Shown: positions 21,369-33,087, counted from the stretch's first letter. The stretch is DNA of 64,000 nt from Musa acuminata AAA Group (GCF_036884655.1 NC_088347.1:14141501-14205500), one strand, 5' to 3'. A program made the numbers and translations. Notes: a model not told the origin generated them from the letters alone.

Positions 21369-23817
21369 TGTTAGGATCGAGAGCACTAAGAGGGGGGGGG
21401 GTGAATTAGTGCAGCGGAAATCTTATATTAATTTAAGAACCAAAAGCTGCGTTCGTTCAAAAACTATTATGATTCAAAAGCAAATTCGCAGTTTGTATCT
21501 AGGTGCAGTTTGCGTCTAAGCGCAGATTGCGTTTAAGCGCAGTTTTGCGTCTAAGCGCAGTTTTGCGTCTAAACTCAGATTTACGTCTAAATGTAGATTT
21601 ACGTCTAAACGCAGATTTATGTCTAAACGTAGATTTACGTCTAAACGCAGTTTTACGTCTAAACGCAGTTTTACGTCTAAACGCAGTTTTACGTCTAAAC
21701 GCAGATTTACGTCTAAACGTAGTTTTACGTCTAAACGCAGATTTACGTCTAAACGCAGATTTACGTCTAAACTTTGAAACTCGTTTGTATACTCGCAGAG
21801 GACAGATTGCAATTATTAATAGGATTAAAATGTAAGCGTAAACTGCAAAAAAGGCTCGTTCGTAAAAGCACGAAAAACAGTTCTGCAGAATCAAACGTAA
21901 ACGTAAACTGTACTGTATGAAAATACGAGTTTACGTCTGAATGCAGATTTGGAAGAACAGCACTTAGAATTTGTTCGTGAAAGCGCAGAGAGCAGTAGTG
22001 ATGAGGGAGGTTTGCAGTAATGATAAAGTGCTCGAAAATAAACGCAAACCAGAGATTTAGAGTGGTTCGGTCAGCCTTGACCTACTCCACTTTTGGCTTC
22101 CTCCACCGATGAGGTTGCCGACGTCAACTAGGTGCCTTCCTTCAATGGGCGAAGGCCAAACTTCCCTCTTACAATTTCTCTCCTTTTGACAGGCTTAGGA
22201 GACAACCTTTACAGACCTTTCTCTCCTCACTTTACAATTGAAAACTTGAAGAACAGAAGGAGGAAACTTAAAGGCTTTACAACACTTTTGAGCTCTTAGA
22301 ATCACAGAAAAGATCAAGATTTCGGTATTGTTCTGTTATCTTTTCAGTGCTGAATGGGTGGGGTATTTATAGGCCCCAACCCAATTCAAAATTCGAGCTC
22401 AAAACGATCAAATCGATCAAATCCCAGAATTCTGGGATCAGGCGGTTGCACCTCTCGACTGGAGAGGTGGCACCGCCTGGCAGAGCTCGAAGACTGAGCT
22501 CTGCCGATTGCTTCTCTCTGCCAGAGCTCGAAGACTGAGCTCGATGGTTGCATCACCTGGCAGAGCTCGAAGACTGAGCTTGGTGGTTGCATCACCTGGC
22601 AGAGCTCGAAATCTGAGCTTGGTGGTTGCATCACTTGGCAGAGCTCCAAACTGAGCTCAAGCTGATGCACCATTCTGCCAGAGCTCGAAGACTGAGCTTG
22701 GTGAATGCATCACCTGGCAAAGCTCGAGACTGAGCTCAGGCTAATGCACCACTCTGCCAGAGCTCGAAGACTGAGCTCGGTGGTTGCATCGCCTGGCAGA
22801 GCTCGGAACTTGAGCTCTGGCGGTGCAACCTCTTGGCTGGAGCGGTTGCACCTCCCAGCCTTGCAACCCTGGCGGTTGCACCTCCTGGCTGGGGCGGTTG
22901 CACCTCTCAACCCCACAGCCCAGGCGGTTGCACCTCCTGGCTGGGGCGGTTGCACCTCCTGGTGCAATCAGGGTCCGAATGGTTCACTCCATTCGACCCA
23001 CTTTGAATCTTTTCAGAGGCCCAATTGCCCCAAGATTAAGCTAATGGGATCACCTCCCATTTTCATGCTTAATCATCGTGCTAACTACGAATATCTCTAA
23101 GACAACTTCTGCAGCTTTGCTCCGATGCGTCAATCGCTTCTTCCGGCGAGTTTCCGGCCAACTTCCGTCGATCAACCGATAACCTTCGGTGATCCTTCTG
23201 CGGACATCCGGCATACTCCTGGACTTTGCGACGATCCACTTGGCGAGTTCCGACGAGCTTCGCTTGGCAAGCTTCTGGACTTCTCGGATCTGTTCTCTCT
23301 GAACCTCCGACGACCGTCCGAACTTCCGTCGAACTCTCGAACTCCCAACGTGATCATGATCTTGACTCCGGCGCAACTCCTGCTGCTTGTCTTACTCTCA
23401 TCGTAGTTAATCCTGCACAACAAAACAAAACTTCGATCGAGACAATTAATCCTAAGCAATTAACCAAGTTGTCCGACATGTCATTGGTCTCTCGACGCTT
23501 CGTCCGATTCTTCGGCGCATCGTCCTCTCCTGCAGCCTATTGCCCAATCGGCCAGTTGACTCCGCAACTCCGATATCCTTGGCACAATACCTGCTCTTCT
23601 TGGCCGAATGCCCGAGTCCACGGCCCGAAGCCTTCTGTCGATACGCCGACCGATCCACCGGCCCGACGTCCAATCTTCTGACATGTTCCTTCGGCACAAC
23701 ATGATTTTCCTGCTTTAATTGTCTCATCCTGATCGAAGCATCCTGCGTCACTCAAAACGCAGATTAAATCATAAACATATATCAAGTAGTTTCATCATCA
23801 AAATACGAGATTCAACA
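21369..23817 (-). repeat. 5' LTR of element C
   Basis: Same architecture as the left LTR: 18-bp array 21504-21773, TATA box near 22362-22373, GAGCTC/GGCGGT repeats 22436-22970, CCGGCGAGTTTCCGG-rich block 23120-23400, U3 end 23430-23817. It drives transcription of the gag-only RNA toward lower coordinates. Confidence 0.92.
21504..21773. repeat. 18-bp minisatellite, right LTR of C
   Basis: About 15 units of CGTCTAAACGCAGTTTTA / CGTCTAAACGCAGATTTA, one unit more than in the left LTR. This indicates slippage or strand transfer during or since the last transposition. Confidence 0.93.
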
Positions 23818-24962
23818 ATAGGCCCCAACCCAATTTAATTTTGGAGCTCAAAACGATCAAATCGATCAAATCCCAGAATTCCGGGATCAGGCGGTTGCAC
23901 CTCTTGACTGGAGAGGTGGCACCGCCTGGCAGAGCACGACGACTGAGCTCAGGCGATTGCACCTCTCTACCAGAGCTCGAAGACTGAGCTCGATGGTTGC
24001 ACCGCCTGGCAGAGCTCGAAGACTGAGCTCGGTGGTTGCACCGCCTGGCAGAGCTCGAAGTCTGAGCTCGGTGGTTACATCACCTGGCAGAGCTCGAAAC
24101 TGAGCTCAGGCTGATGCACCTCTCTGCCAGAACTCGAAGACTGAGCTCGGTGGTTGCACCGCCTGGCAGAGCTCGAAGACTGAGCTCGGTGGTTGCACCA
24201 CCTGGTAGAGCTCGAAGTCTGAGCTCGGTGGTTGCTCCGCTTGGCAGAGCTCGAAACTTGAGCTCTGGCGGTGCTACCTCTTGACAGAGGAGGTTGCACC
24301 GCCCAGTCTAGCTCGAAGACTGAGCTCTGGGCGGTTGCACCGCCTGGCTGGGGCGGTTGCACCGCCCAGTCTAGCTGGGAGACGCAGCCCTGGCGGTTGC
24401 ACCTCCTGGCCTGGGCGGTTGCACCGCCTGGTGCAATCAGGGTCCGAATGGTTCGTTCCATTCGGCCCAATTTGAATCTTTTCAGGGGCCCAATTGCCCC
24501 AAGATTAAGCTAATGGGATCACCTCCCATTTTCAAGCTTAATCATCGTGCTAACTATGATTAACTCTAAGACAACTTCTGCAGCTTTGCTCCGATGCGTC
24601 AATCGCTTCTTCCGGCGAGTTTCCGGCGAACTTCCATCGATCATCCGATAAACCCTCGGTGATCCTTCTGCGGACATCCGGCATACTCCTGGACTTTGCG
24701 ACGATCCACTTGGCGAGTTCCGACGAGCTTCGCTTGGCAAGCTTCTGGACTTCTCGGATCTGTTCTCGTTGAACCTCCGACGACCGTCCGAACTTCCGTC
24801 GAACTCTCGAACTCCCAACGTGATCATGATCTTGACTCCGGCGCAACACCTGCTGCTTGTCTTACTCTCATCGTAGTTAATCCTGCATACTTATCTCAAC
24901 ACATAGATTAGATAACAAATGATAATTGACTTCATCATCAAAATCCGAGATTCAACAAAGGG

Positions 24963-25046
24963 ACCATAGGAGGCTTCAGGGAGGCTGACCTTTGCGGACG
25001 GACACGCAAGGGTGTCGCACAACTTAGGCAAAACTAGCTAAGTCCA
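24963..25046 (+). mobile_element. LTR of Ty3/Gypsy element K, second part
   Basis: Continuation of the K LTR after solo LTR B. It contains GACCTTTGCGGACGGACACG and CACAACTTAGGCAAAACTAG and ends near AGTCCA, 7 bases before the PBS. The exact LTR end is uncertain. Confidence 0.55.
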
Positions 25047-25053
25047 TAATAGA

Positions 25054-25065
25054 TGGTATCAAAGC
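25054..25065 (+). other. Primer binding site of element K
   Basis: Reads TGGTATCAAAGC, one mismatch from the initiator tRNA-Met type PBS (TGGTATCAGAGC). Confidence 0.7.
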
Positions 25066-27556
25066 GGGACAAGCACTCATAGAAACACTTAGCATGCAAA
25101 CGTGAGGGACCTAGCGGGGCAGTGTTGAGGGTAGTCAGCACACGCGCGATTGTTTGGGGGAAAACGGACATGGAGATGTATGGAAAAGGAGTCGCTCGGA
25201 GGAGCGGGCATCTGAGATTGGCATTCAGAGGAATGACCAACCCTTCACACAAGAGGCACCACAAGAACTAACAAGCTTGGAAGAATGCGGAGCGTACAAA
25301 GGTTGGGATGGCTGAGTTTGAGCTACGGCTCAACGTTGACAACCATACTTGATGGTGCTCAAGGCAAGCAAGGCGCTTAGTAAAGGATGAGATCATCCAA
25401 GGTGGAATGAGTTGCTCAGCGACCGAAAGAGTTGTGCAAAGCTCACAGAGGTGAGGAGAGTTGCTAACTCAAAGAATTCGGTACTTATGTATGGGCTTGT
25501 ATGCGGACGATGGAATGTTCACGGCCATCCCAAGGCGACCAAAACTCGGTGCCATGGAGCATTGAAACTTTCTCTTCAGCATGTGAAGGATACGTCCGTA
25601 GGAGGCTAAAGTGTGCAACGAGTTCAGCATGTTGCTAGGCCTTGAGTGGTGCAGTGGGGGCTGTATTGACGTGGAGTCGCAATCTAGCAAGTGTGTTTGC
25701 AGGAGGCAGAATAATGCATAGTTTGTTTAGTAGATTGGAGTAGTCCAAGGGGATGGTGGTCTTCGAAATGAAGAGAGATGTTGCTCCAATGGGACAATTA
25801 TCCAGGAGGGATAAGTCCCAACTCTCCAAAGGGAGAATCATGTGGGACGGACCTCACAAGTTGAGGAGTACCTCAACAAACAACAACTCCATGAAGCTCA
25901 ATGGACTGAGCAAGCGGCGAGGAGTCGTCGCATGATCTCGCTTGAGAGAATACATTGGTGGATGTATTATGAGATCAAGTGGGGGAGTGACCCAAAGCAA
26001 CACAAATGAAGACATACTTAGAGTCAATATAGAGATCGAACTAAAGGGAGGGCTGACCCATGGAATGGTGGGCGCGAGGGCCACCATCAACTCAATGCAA
26101 AAACGAGGAGCGGAGCAACTTGGGTGTAACTTGGTGAAGTACCCAAGCCGCATGAAGGGAGCTAGCATAGAATATAGAACATGGAGCGGAGGCATAGTGC
26201 TTTCCTTGGACAGAGGTCAAGGGTATGAACTCTTGCAGAGATAAGAGTAGGATCATGTTGTTTCATGGGTCATTCATTTTGACGGAGCGAACTCATCTTG
26301 CATGGTGCCAAAGACGAAGGGAGCTTCTGGGCATATGCACTTTATCTCAAAGGAGCATTTGATGGAGGAACTAAGGCGACTCAATTTGCGAAGGCGAAGT
26401 TGGGTTTAGAAGGCCTTAGCACGGGGCAAGAGGACGTAGAGGCGGGTACTCTTAAAGAATATGCCACAGTGTTGCCATTTAAGTTGCTATGAAGGAAGTG
26501 GTGTGCAGCGAAGATTGTGCTGGTAGGGGTAGAGGCCCAGGATCCAGACAATGGTGTACTAATTGCAGCAAAGTCGGGGGACTTCGGGAGCTACTAGGTG
26601 ATGGATTGTCCTAGAGAAGTGCTTCATCTAGGTGTGACCCAAGAGTGGGTGGATGAAGGTCGATTACCAAAGGAGCGAACAAAATCAAAGGTGGAAGAGA
26701 CCCTGCGATGTATTGGCAGAGGCCACACATGAAGGGTTCACAATTCGAGTTCATCCCACAAGGATCAGAATGGAATAGAGATGTCACCAGGAGGCGACAT
26801 GGTGCAGCGGATTGTGGTGGAACAGTTCGTGGCAATGTGATACATATAACCTAGTCCCGTGAGGGACTAGATCATATGGAGGTATGATCGGGAGCTACTA
26901 GAAGCTCCACTTTGGTGAACAACACGACGGTAAGAAGGGCTATGGATTCAAGGAGTGAAGGCCATGGTACCGTAGAGGCGGGTCTTCCGTGCATGCATCG
27001 AATTTTGCATCGGATGAAAGCCTTGGTCATCAGCATATGGGGGTTGTGTTCCACCAATAGAAAAGGTTTGAATGCAAGTACCAATAAGTCCCATGGGAGG
27101 AACTTGATTATGCAGAGGTATGATCGAAGCAGCTGGAGAGTAGGACTGCTCCAGAGCTCATATTCGCTAAAGGGAGCCCGAAAAGTCAGAGGACAAGGTT
27201 GAGTAAGCGAACGTTGCTACAAAGGAAGCTAAGGAGAACATAATCGGTGCAAACCCTACAACGTGATGGTAGAGGCCATGCACGGGAGTTGCAGTCTGTC
27301 TTTCTATCGACCAAAGGGAGCTGCTTGGAGAACACAGAGGTGTTGAAGCAGGGGGTCAAAAGGGGTGAGGAAGCCTAAAAGTCCACCAAACCACATCCTC
27401 AAACTGCATCCAAAATAGCTACAAAATAAGCCTAAACCGTAGCCTACTTCAACCAATCCACCAACCCTTTCAACCACTACTTCTCTCAACCTATATATGC
27501 CTTTAACCCGACAACAAAAGAGAGATCTTAACATTACAGATTTGGAGGCATATACT
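25066..27556 (+). mobile_element. Long non-coding leader of Gypsy element K
   Basis: About 2.5 kb between PBS and gag, richer in G and C than the SIRE internal regions. Several frames of 60-100 codons exist (for example 25412-25609, 25942-26244, 26912-27202), but none shows a domain I recognise, and they overlap on both strands. Long leaders before gag occur in some plant Ty3/Gypsy lineages. I treat the frames as probably non-coding; the 100-codon frame at 25942-26244 would be the one to test. Confidence 0.55.
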
Positions 27557-27735
27557 ATGGCATATGAGGAGGCATTTAATGCTAAATTTAAAGACTTTGA
27601 GGCGTGAATAGAGGATAAGATTCAGACTCTCTTTACCGAACTTAGTATGGGCCGACCACCAAGCCCAAAGAAATCACATCAAGGAGAGAGGTCTAACCAA
27701 TCGCATCAAGCCCAAAGAGATGACTTTCAAGAAAG
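27557..27735 (+). pseudogene. Start of Gypsy gag of element K, truncated
   Basis: The ATG at 27557 opens MAYEEAFNAKFKDFEA, then a TGA at 27605-27607, then in the same frame IEDKIQTLFTELSMGRPPSP. The charged N-terminal part followed by GRPPSPKKS resembles Ty3/Gypsy gag starts. At about 27735 the sequence changes to SIRE LTR (element J). The frame 27647-27940 therefore runs from gag into LTR DNA and is a chimera, not a gene. Confidence 0.65.
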
Positions 27736-28639
27736 GGGGGAAGAACTTCTAGCCTTTTACAACACTTTTAAGCTCTCAAATAATCAGAATAAATGTAAGC
27801 TTTTGGTTTTCCTTTTATGTAGAAAAGGTGGGGTTTATATAGGCCCCAATCAGTTTGAATTTGGAGCTGAAAAGTGTCATCTCCCAGTTTTTTGGGGTCC
27901 TAATGGTACTACCGCTATAACTGGCAGTACTACTACCTGACACCACTCGGAGACCGAGCTCAGGCGATACCACCGCTTGACAGGGGCGGTACCATCACCT
28001 GACTTCGCTCGGAGACCAAGCTCAATCTGTACCACCGCCTGATAGGGGTGGTACCACCGCCTAGAATTCCTGGGAAACCAAGTCTCCTGGGTAGTGCCAC
28101 CACCGGCCCTAGCGATGCCATCGCCGGCCAGGAATTCTGGGTCCGAATGGGCTCATCCATTCGGTCCAATTTGGGTCTGTCAAGAGCCCAATTGCCCCCA
28201 GATTAAGTTAATCGGATCACCTCCTATTCCTCACTTAATCTACATGCCAACTATGATATTTAAGACATTAATACTATAACTTGCTCCGGTGCGTTAATCG
28301 CTTCTTCCGGTGAGCTTCCGGTGAACATCCGACGAACCCTCGGCGATGCTCCGACAGACTTCCGGCAAACTCTTGGACTAGCGACGATCCACTTGGCGAG
28401 TTCCGACGGGCTTCTTTGGCAAGCTCTTGGACTTCTCGGATTTATTCCCATAGAACCTCCGACGACCGTCCGGACTTCCATCGAACTCTCAAACCCCCAA
28501 CGTGATCATGGTCTTGACTCCAGCGTAACTCCTACTGCATGTCTTACTACTATCGTAGTTAATCCTGCACACTTATCTCAACATATGGATTAGATAACAA
28601 ATGATAATTGACTTCATCATCAAAATCCGAGATTCAACA
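27736..28639 (-). mobile_element. Truncated 3' LTR of SIRE element J
   Basis: Begins inside an LTR at CCTTTTACAACACTTTTAAG and ends GAGATTCAACA at 28639, followed by PPT (minus strand, 28640-28653). A minus-strand TATA box lies near 27832-27843 (GGGTTTATATAGGCCCC). GAGCTC and GGTACC-type repeats (27900-28120) and the CCGGTGAGCTTCCGG block (28290-28560) match LTRs B and D. The part that would carry the 18-bp array is missing. Confidence 0.8.
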
Positions 28640-29868
28640 ATCTCCCCCTTTTTTATGATGCAATCAATTGATAACAGAGTTAATATTAACTCCCCCTATC
28701 TATATGTCATACTTAAGATAAGTCATTCTTGAATTCAAAGCCTTTGAATTCAAGAGACATATTGATAAGTTAAGATCATTTAACCTTATTAATACTCCCA
28801 TCATGATTCCTATCATGATGTATCTCTCTGAAAATGATGTCAAGGCTTGACATCCATTTTTAGGTTTTACATTTCAAATATGAAAGATAGCAATTGTAGC
28901 AATTCATCATATGGTAATATATCAACATGTAAAATTATGATGTAAGTTCTTGATCTCTTAACATTTCAAGTGTTTAGCAACCATAGCATTTTATCTCATG
29001 ACAAGATATCAATTTGTAGAATTGTGATGTAAGCTCTAGATATCTTAACATAGTGCAAATATGGCAATCATAGCAATTCTATCACCAATTTATCATATAT
29101 TTTGATGCAAGCTTTTGTTATCTTAACATAATTCAAATATGATACTCATAGCAATTCTATCATCAATTTACCATGTATTTCTCCCCTTTTGTCATCAACA
29201 AAAAGGAGAACTATTTAAGCAAACTTAGCATAAGTGTGGTAATGATTCAAACATCTCAAGAATACCAATTAAGCAAACATCTCAAGGAAAACATGACACG
29301 GAGATAGATTTTATTACTTTTTCCTTTTTATTTGTCATTATCTTTTTGCATGAAGAAGGAAGGCCATTTGTGAGCTTACTTGAATGAAGTTAAAATCGAT
29401 AAGAGATTAAATCACGCTTCATTTTTGCAAGGATCAAGATATGTATGTGAATCAAATCCTTGCAAGTGTTAAAAATGATCTTCCTTTTTCAAGAAGGAAT
29501 TCATAAGAAGGAATCATTTCATCAAATTCATTTCTTGAAAAAATATTTTTCACACGATAAGTCTATGAGAAATACTAGATATGACATATACTTATGAAAG
29601 CTACATTAAGTCCGGAAGAGAAATACTAAATCATGTTAGGATCAAGAAAATTCGAAAATGAAATTTAACACTTTCATGCATTCGAACATGGTTTCGCTAT
29701 AGATTTTCAAACATAATCATAAAGATAACACATGCTTATCATCATGGAAATTTTTGTATCCAAAACACATAATTTCCAACATGTTATTAAGATATGTAAT
29801 CATATAAGCTTCTCATCATAGCATCAAGTGATTGAATCAAGAAAGTCGGAAAAATAATTTTAATAAGT
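28640..29868 (-). mobile_element. 3' non-coding internal region of J
   Basis: PPT at 28640-28653, a second purine-run motif near 29174-29187 (plus CTCCCCTTTTGTCATC), then AT-rich sequence up to the RNase H stop. No gene seen. Confidence 0.65.
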
Positions 29869-30398
29869 TCATGCATTCGGACAAATTAACATTCCTAATT
29901 CTCTTTTAATGAAATCAAATTGTTCTTCACTTAAAGGCTTTGTAAAAATATCAACTAATTGATGTTTAGTATCAATGAACTCTATAATTACATCATGATT
30001 AGTGACATGATCTCGTATAAAGTGATGTCTAATATTAATATACTTTGTTCTTGAGTGTTGAATAGGATTCTTTGTTAAGTATATTGCACTTATGTTATCA
30101 CATTTAATGAAAATATTTTTAAGATGAACTTTATAATCTTCTAAGGTGTTTTTCATCCACACAACTTGTGTACAACATGCACTAGCTGCAATATACTCAG
30201 CTTCGGTTGTTGATAGTGCAACCGAGTTTTGTTTCTTAGATGTCCAAGAAACAAGGGCATGTCCTAAAAATTGACATGTTCCTGATGTGCTTTTTTTATC
30301 TAGTCTACACCTAGCAAAATCCGTATTAATATAAGCAATTAGTTTAAAATTCTTAGATTTTGGATACCATAATCCTAGATTTATGGTACCTTTAAGAT
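29869..30398 (-). pseudogene. RNase H end of SIRE pol, element J (5' truncated)
   Basis: The frame is open from the break at about 30398 down to the stop at 29869. It reads [60 protein letters not shown], then [20 protein letters not shown] and [20 protein letters not shown]. This is the Copia RNase H domain, about 176 codons and very close to the end of element D's pol. The first catalytic Asp position reads INTDF instead of ADADF. Everything upstream (integrase, RT) is missing because the sequence switches to a plus-strand LTR end at 30399. Confidence 0.85.
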
Positions 30399-30450
30399 AC
30401 CCCCCCGGCCCCCTAGTGCCTCTATGATCCTAACAATTGGTATCAAAGGC
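30399..30450 (+). mobile_element. LTR end and primer binding site of SIRE element I
   Basis: About 37 bp of LTR end remain (C-run, CTAGTGCCTCTATGATCCTAACA to 30435), followed by ATTGGTATCAAAGGC, a mutated PBS at 30438-30450. The rest of the LTR is missing; the neighbour on the left is element J in the opposite orientation. Confidence 0.8.
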
Positions 30451-30477
30451 AAGTTCTCTAAGTTGATTTATTGGGAT

Positions 30478-32040
30478 AGCTTTTTCTAATAATCAAGAGG
30501 GTCACTCTATCACTCGTCCTCCTATGTTTAATGAGACGGACTATACATATTGGAAGACACGAATGTAATTTTTTTTATTTCTATGGACTTTGATTTATGG
30601 AATGTGATTGAATGTGGTTTTCAAATATCCTCTAGACTAATGAATAAATGAAATAATCTAGAGAAGAAAATATTTTCTTTAAATTCTAAAGCTATGAATG
30701 CTTTATTTTGTACTTTGGACAAAATTGAGTTTAATCATGTTTCTATATATGAAACTGTACATGATATTTGACATACATATGAAGTTACTCATGAAGGCAC
30801 AAGTAGGGTAAAAGAATCTAATATTAATCTTTTAGTATATAGTTATGAATTATTTAGAATGAAGCTAAGTGAAATCATTGGTGATATGTACATCCGTTTT
30901 ACAGATATTATCAATGGTTTGAAAGCTCTTAGTAAATGTTATACTAATCTTAGTCTTGTTAACAAAATTTTAAGATCTCTCCCAAAAAGTTGAGATCTAA
31001 AGGTAAATACAATTCAAGAAGCAAATGACTTAAAAAACTTTCCTCTTAAAGAACTCATAGGATCATTAATGACCTATGAAATGACTTGCAAGGCACATGA
31101 CAAACATGAGAATAACCTTCCAAAGAACAAGAAGGATATTATACTTAGAACTAAAGAAGATCACTCTAGCGAAAGCTCAAGCGATGATGATGACTTAACA
31201 CTCCTTATAAGAAAATTTAAAAAGTTTATAAAAAGGAACGAAACAAATCCTAAAAAATAAGACTCTAAGAATAAAAATAAACTAAAAAAGGACACAATCA
31301 TTTGCTATAAATGCAAGAAGTCGAGGCACTTCAAAAATAAGTACCCACAATTGAAGAAGAAGTTGCTAGCACAAAAGAAGAAGAAAGCACTTACGACTTG
31401 GGATGAATCAAGTGCATAAGAAGACGAAAAGCAAACCAAAGAAGATGAAGTGATGAACTACACATTGACGGCCTTCAGCAATGAGATATATGACTCAACT
31501 GAAGTGTCTTTACCTTATAATGAATTACTTGATGCATTTTATGATTTGTGTGATGAACTTAACTTAGTTAGTAAGAAATATAAATTACTAAAAAAGGATC
31601 ATGTTTCTTTCTCTAATAAATTTGATAAATTAAAAAATGAGTAAAACAATTACATATTAACTTTTTGCACTAAATGCGAAGAGTTAGACTTAGTCAAAAA
31701 GGAAAATATATTATTATAACAAATATTAAAAAAAATTAAAATAAAAAATAAATCATTAAACATGATTCTTGCTAATAAAGGTCATGTATATAGAAAGGAA
31801 GGAATTGGCTTTGTGAGTAATAACACTCAATAAAAACTAACTATATTTGTTAAAGGACCCATATTACATATTCTTCCTAAAGTTAAATATAATTTTTGTG
31901 GTAGATGTGGTTATTATGCTTAAAAATGTTCATTTAAAAAATATAGCTCGCATAAATTAGTTTGGGTCCCTAAAGGAACCATAAATTACTTAATGTCAAA
32001 AGCCAAGATAGGTAGATCTAATCATGAGGGACCCAAAGTA
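30478..32040 (+). pseudogene. Degraded full-length-type gag of SIRE element I
   Basis: Order as in element D's gag: NNQEGHSITRPPMFNETDYT, KKIFSLNSKAMNALFCTLDK, YEVTHEGTSRVKES, ELIGSLMTYEMTCKAHDK (near 31040-31090), a zinc-knuckle relic CYKCKKSRHFKNKYP (near 31300), PYNELLDAFYDLCDELNLVS (31518-31580), and KLVWVPKGTINY near the end. The start codon position reads ATA, and frameshifts and stops are frequent. Unlike C, E and M it keeps the knuckle and the long C-terminal half, so it derives from the autonomous type. At about 32040 it meets element H head-to-head. Confidence 0.8.
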
Positions 32041-33065
32041 AATGAGTTTTGGTTGAGTCACTTATCTCATTGTCAAAAGCAACCAAGGCATAGTTCACCA
32101 CTTTGTCATTGTTATTTTGCTCCTCATCTTTGGATGCATTCGTTTTGTCCCAAGTCACCTTGAGTGTCTTCTTCTTCTTAGGCAACTTCTTCAATTTTGT
32201 ACCCTCATCTTTGGAGTGCCCTAGATTCTTGTGTTTATAGCAAGTGGTTGTATCCTTTTTTAGTTTATTTTTATTTTTTGATTCTTATTTTATGAACCTT
32301 TTAAATTTTTTTGCCAAAAGTTCTATATCATCATCACTTGAAATTATGCTCGAGTGGTCTTCTATTGTTCGAAGTGTCAAATCCATCCTATTCTTTGGAA
32401 GGTTGTTCTCATGTTCATCAAGTTCATCATGTGCCTTGCATATCATTTCATAGGTCATTAATGACCCGATAAATTCTTCAAGAGGAAACTTGTTTAACTC
32501 TTTTGCCTCTTGTAGTGTAGTTACTTTTGAATCGTAGTTTTTAGGAAGAGAATGTAAAATTTTATTCATAAGTTTAATATTCAAAAAACTTTTTCCTAGT
32601 GTATTTAAACCATTGATGACATCTGTAAAATAGGTGTACATGCCTACAATGGTTTCACTTGGTTTCATACGAAACAATTCAAAATCATGCATCAAAAAAT
32701 TAACTTTAGAATCTTTAACTCTACTTGTGCCTTCATATTTGACTTCAAGAGTGTGTCAAATATCATGTGCAGTTTCACAAGTCGAAATATGATTAAACTC
32801 GTTTTTGTCCAAAGCGTAAAACAAAGCATTCATAGCTTTCGCATTTAAATAAAATAATTTTTTCTCAAAGTCATTCTATTCATTCATAGGTTTAGAGGGG
32901 GTTTAAAAACCAAATTCAATAATATTCTATAAATCAAAGTTCAAAGAAAGCAAGAAAACTCTCATCCGAGTTTTCCAATAAATGTAGTCTGTCCCATTGA
33001 ACATAGAAGGATGAGTGATAAAAAGACCCTCTTGAAAGCTAAAAAAAGTTATATCTCTTAGGTGT
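32041..33065 (-). pseudogene. Broken gag of SIRE element H
   Basis: The minus-strand reading from about 33065 keeps LRVFLLSLNFDL-type and YTYWKTRMRVF words. From 32695 to 32285 it is open: FELFRMKPSETIVGMYTYFT, DVINGLNTLGKSF, KNYDSKVTTLQEAKELNKFP and EEFIGSLMTYEMICKAHDEL. Beyond a stop it reads CYKHKNLGHSKDE, a decayed zinc knuckle, and NYALVAFDNEISDST. The sequence then joins element I. It belongs to the knuckle-bearing gag type. Confidence 0.8.
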
Positions 33066-33087
33066 TAATCCAATAGAGAGAAACCTG

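Larger units (their letters stand above)
15048..23817 (-). mobile_element. SIRE-type gag-only element C (young, complete)
   Basis: Full element of 8770 bp on the minus strand: 3' LTR 15048-17508, PPT 17509-17522 (plus a duplicated copy 17725-17738), internal region 17509-21354, PBS 21355-21366, 5' LTR 21369-23817. Perfect TSD ATAGG at 15043-15047 and 23818-23822. The LTRs are 2461 and 2449 bp; the 12-bp difference comes from one unit fewer of the 18-bp array and one extra 30-bp promoter repeat in the left LTR. Only about ten substitutions are visible by eye. It has an open gag frame but no protease, integrase, RT or RNase H, so mobility must have been supplied in trans. Confidence 0.93.
14104..24957 (-). 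mobile_element. Solo SIRE LTR B, interrupted by element C
   Basis: The LTR is present as 14104-15047 and 23823-24957 (about 2.08 kb of LTR). The plus strand starts TGTTAGGATCGAGAGCACTA and ends GAGATTCAACA. Perfect 5-bp target duplication AAGGG at 14099-14103 and 24958-24962, with no internal region, PBS or PPT attached. This is a solo LTR left by recombination between the two LTRs of a former full element. Element C sits inside it, with TSD ATAGG overlapping B's TATA box (minus CCTATAAATA). B carries the 18-bp array and the GAGCTC repeats. Confidence 0.92.

Noticed and set aside
25942..26244. A novel 100-aa gene in the K leader
   Set aside because: It lies between a PBS and a gag start, overlaps an equally long frame on the other strand (26195-25854), and has no recognisable features; listed only as something to test.
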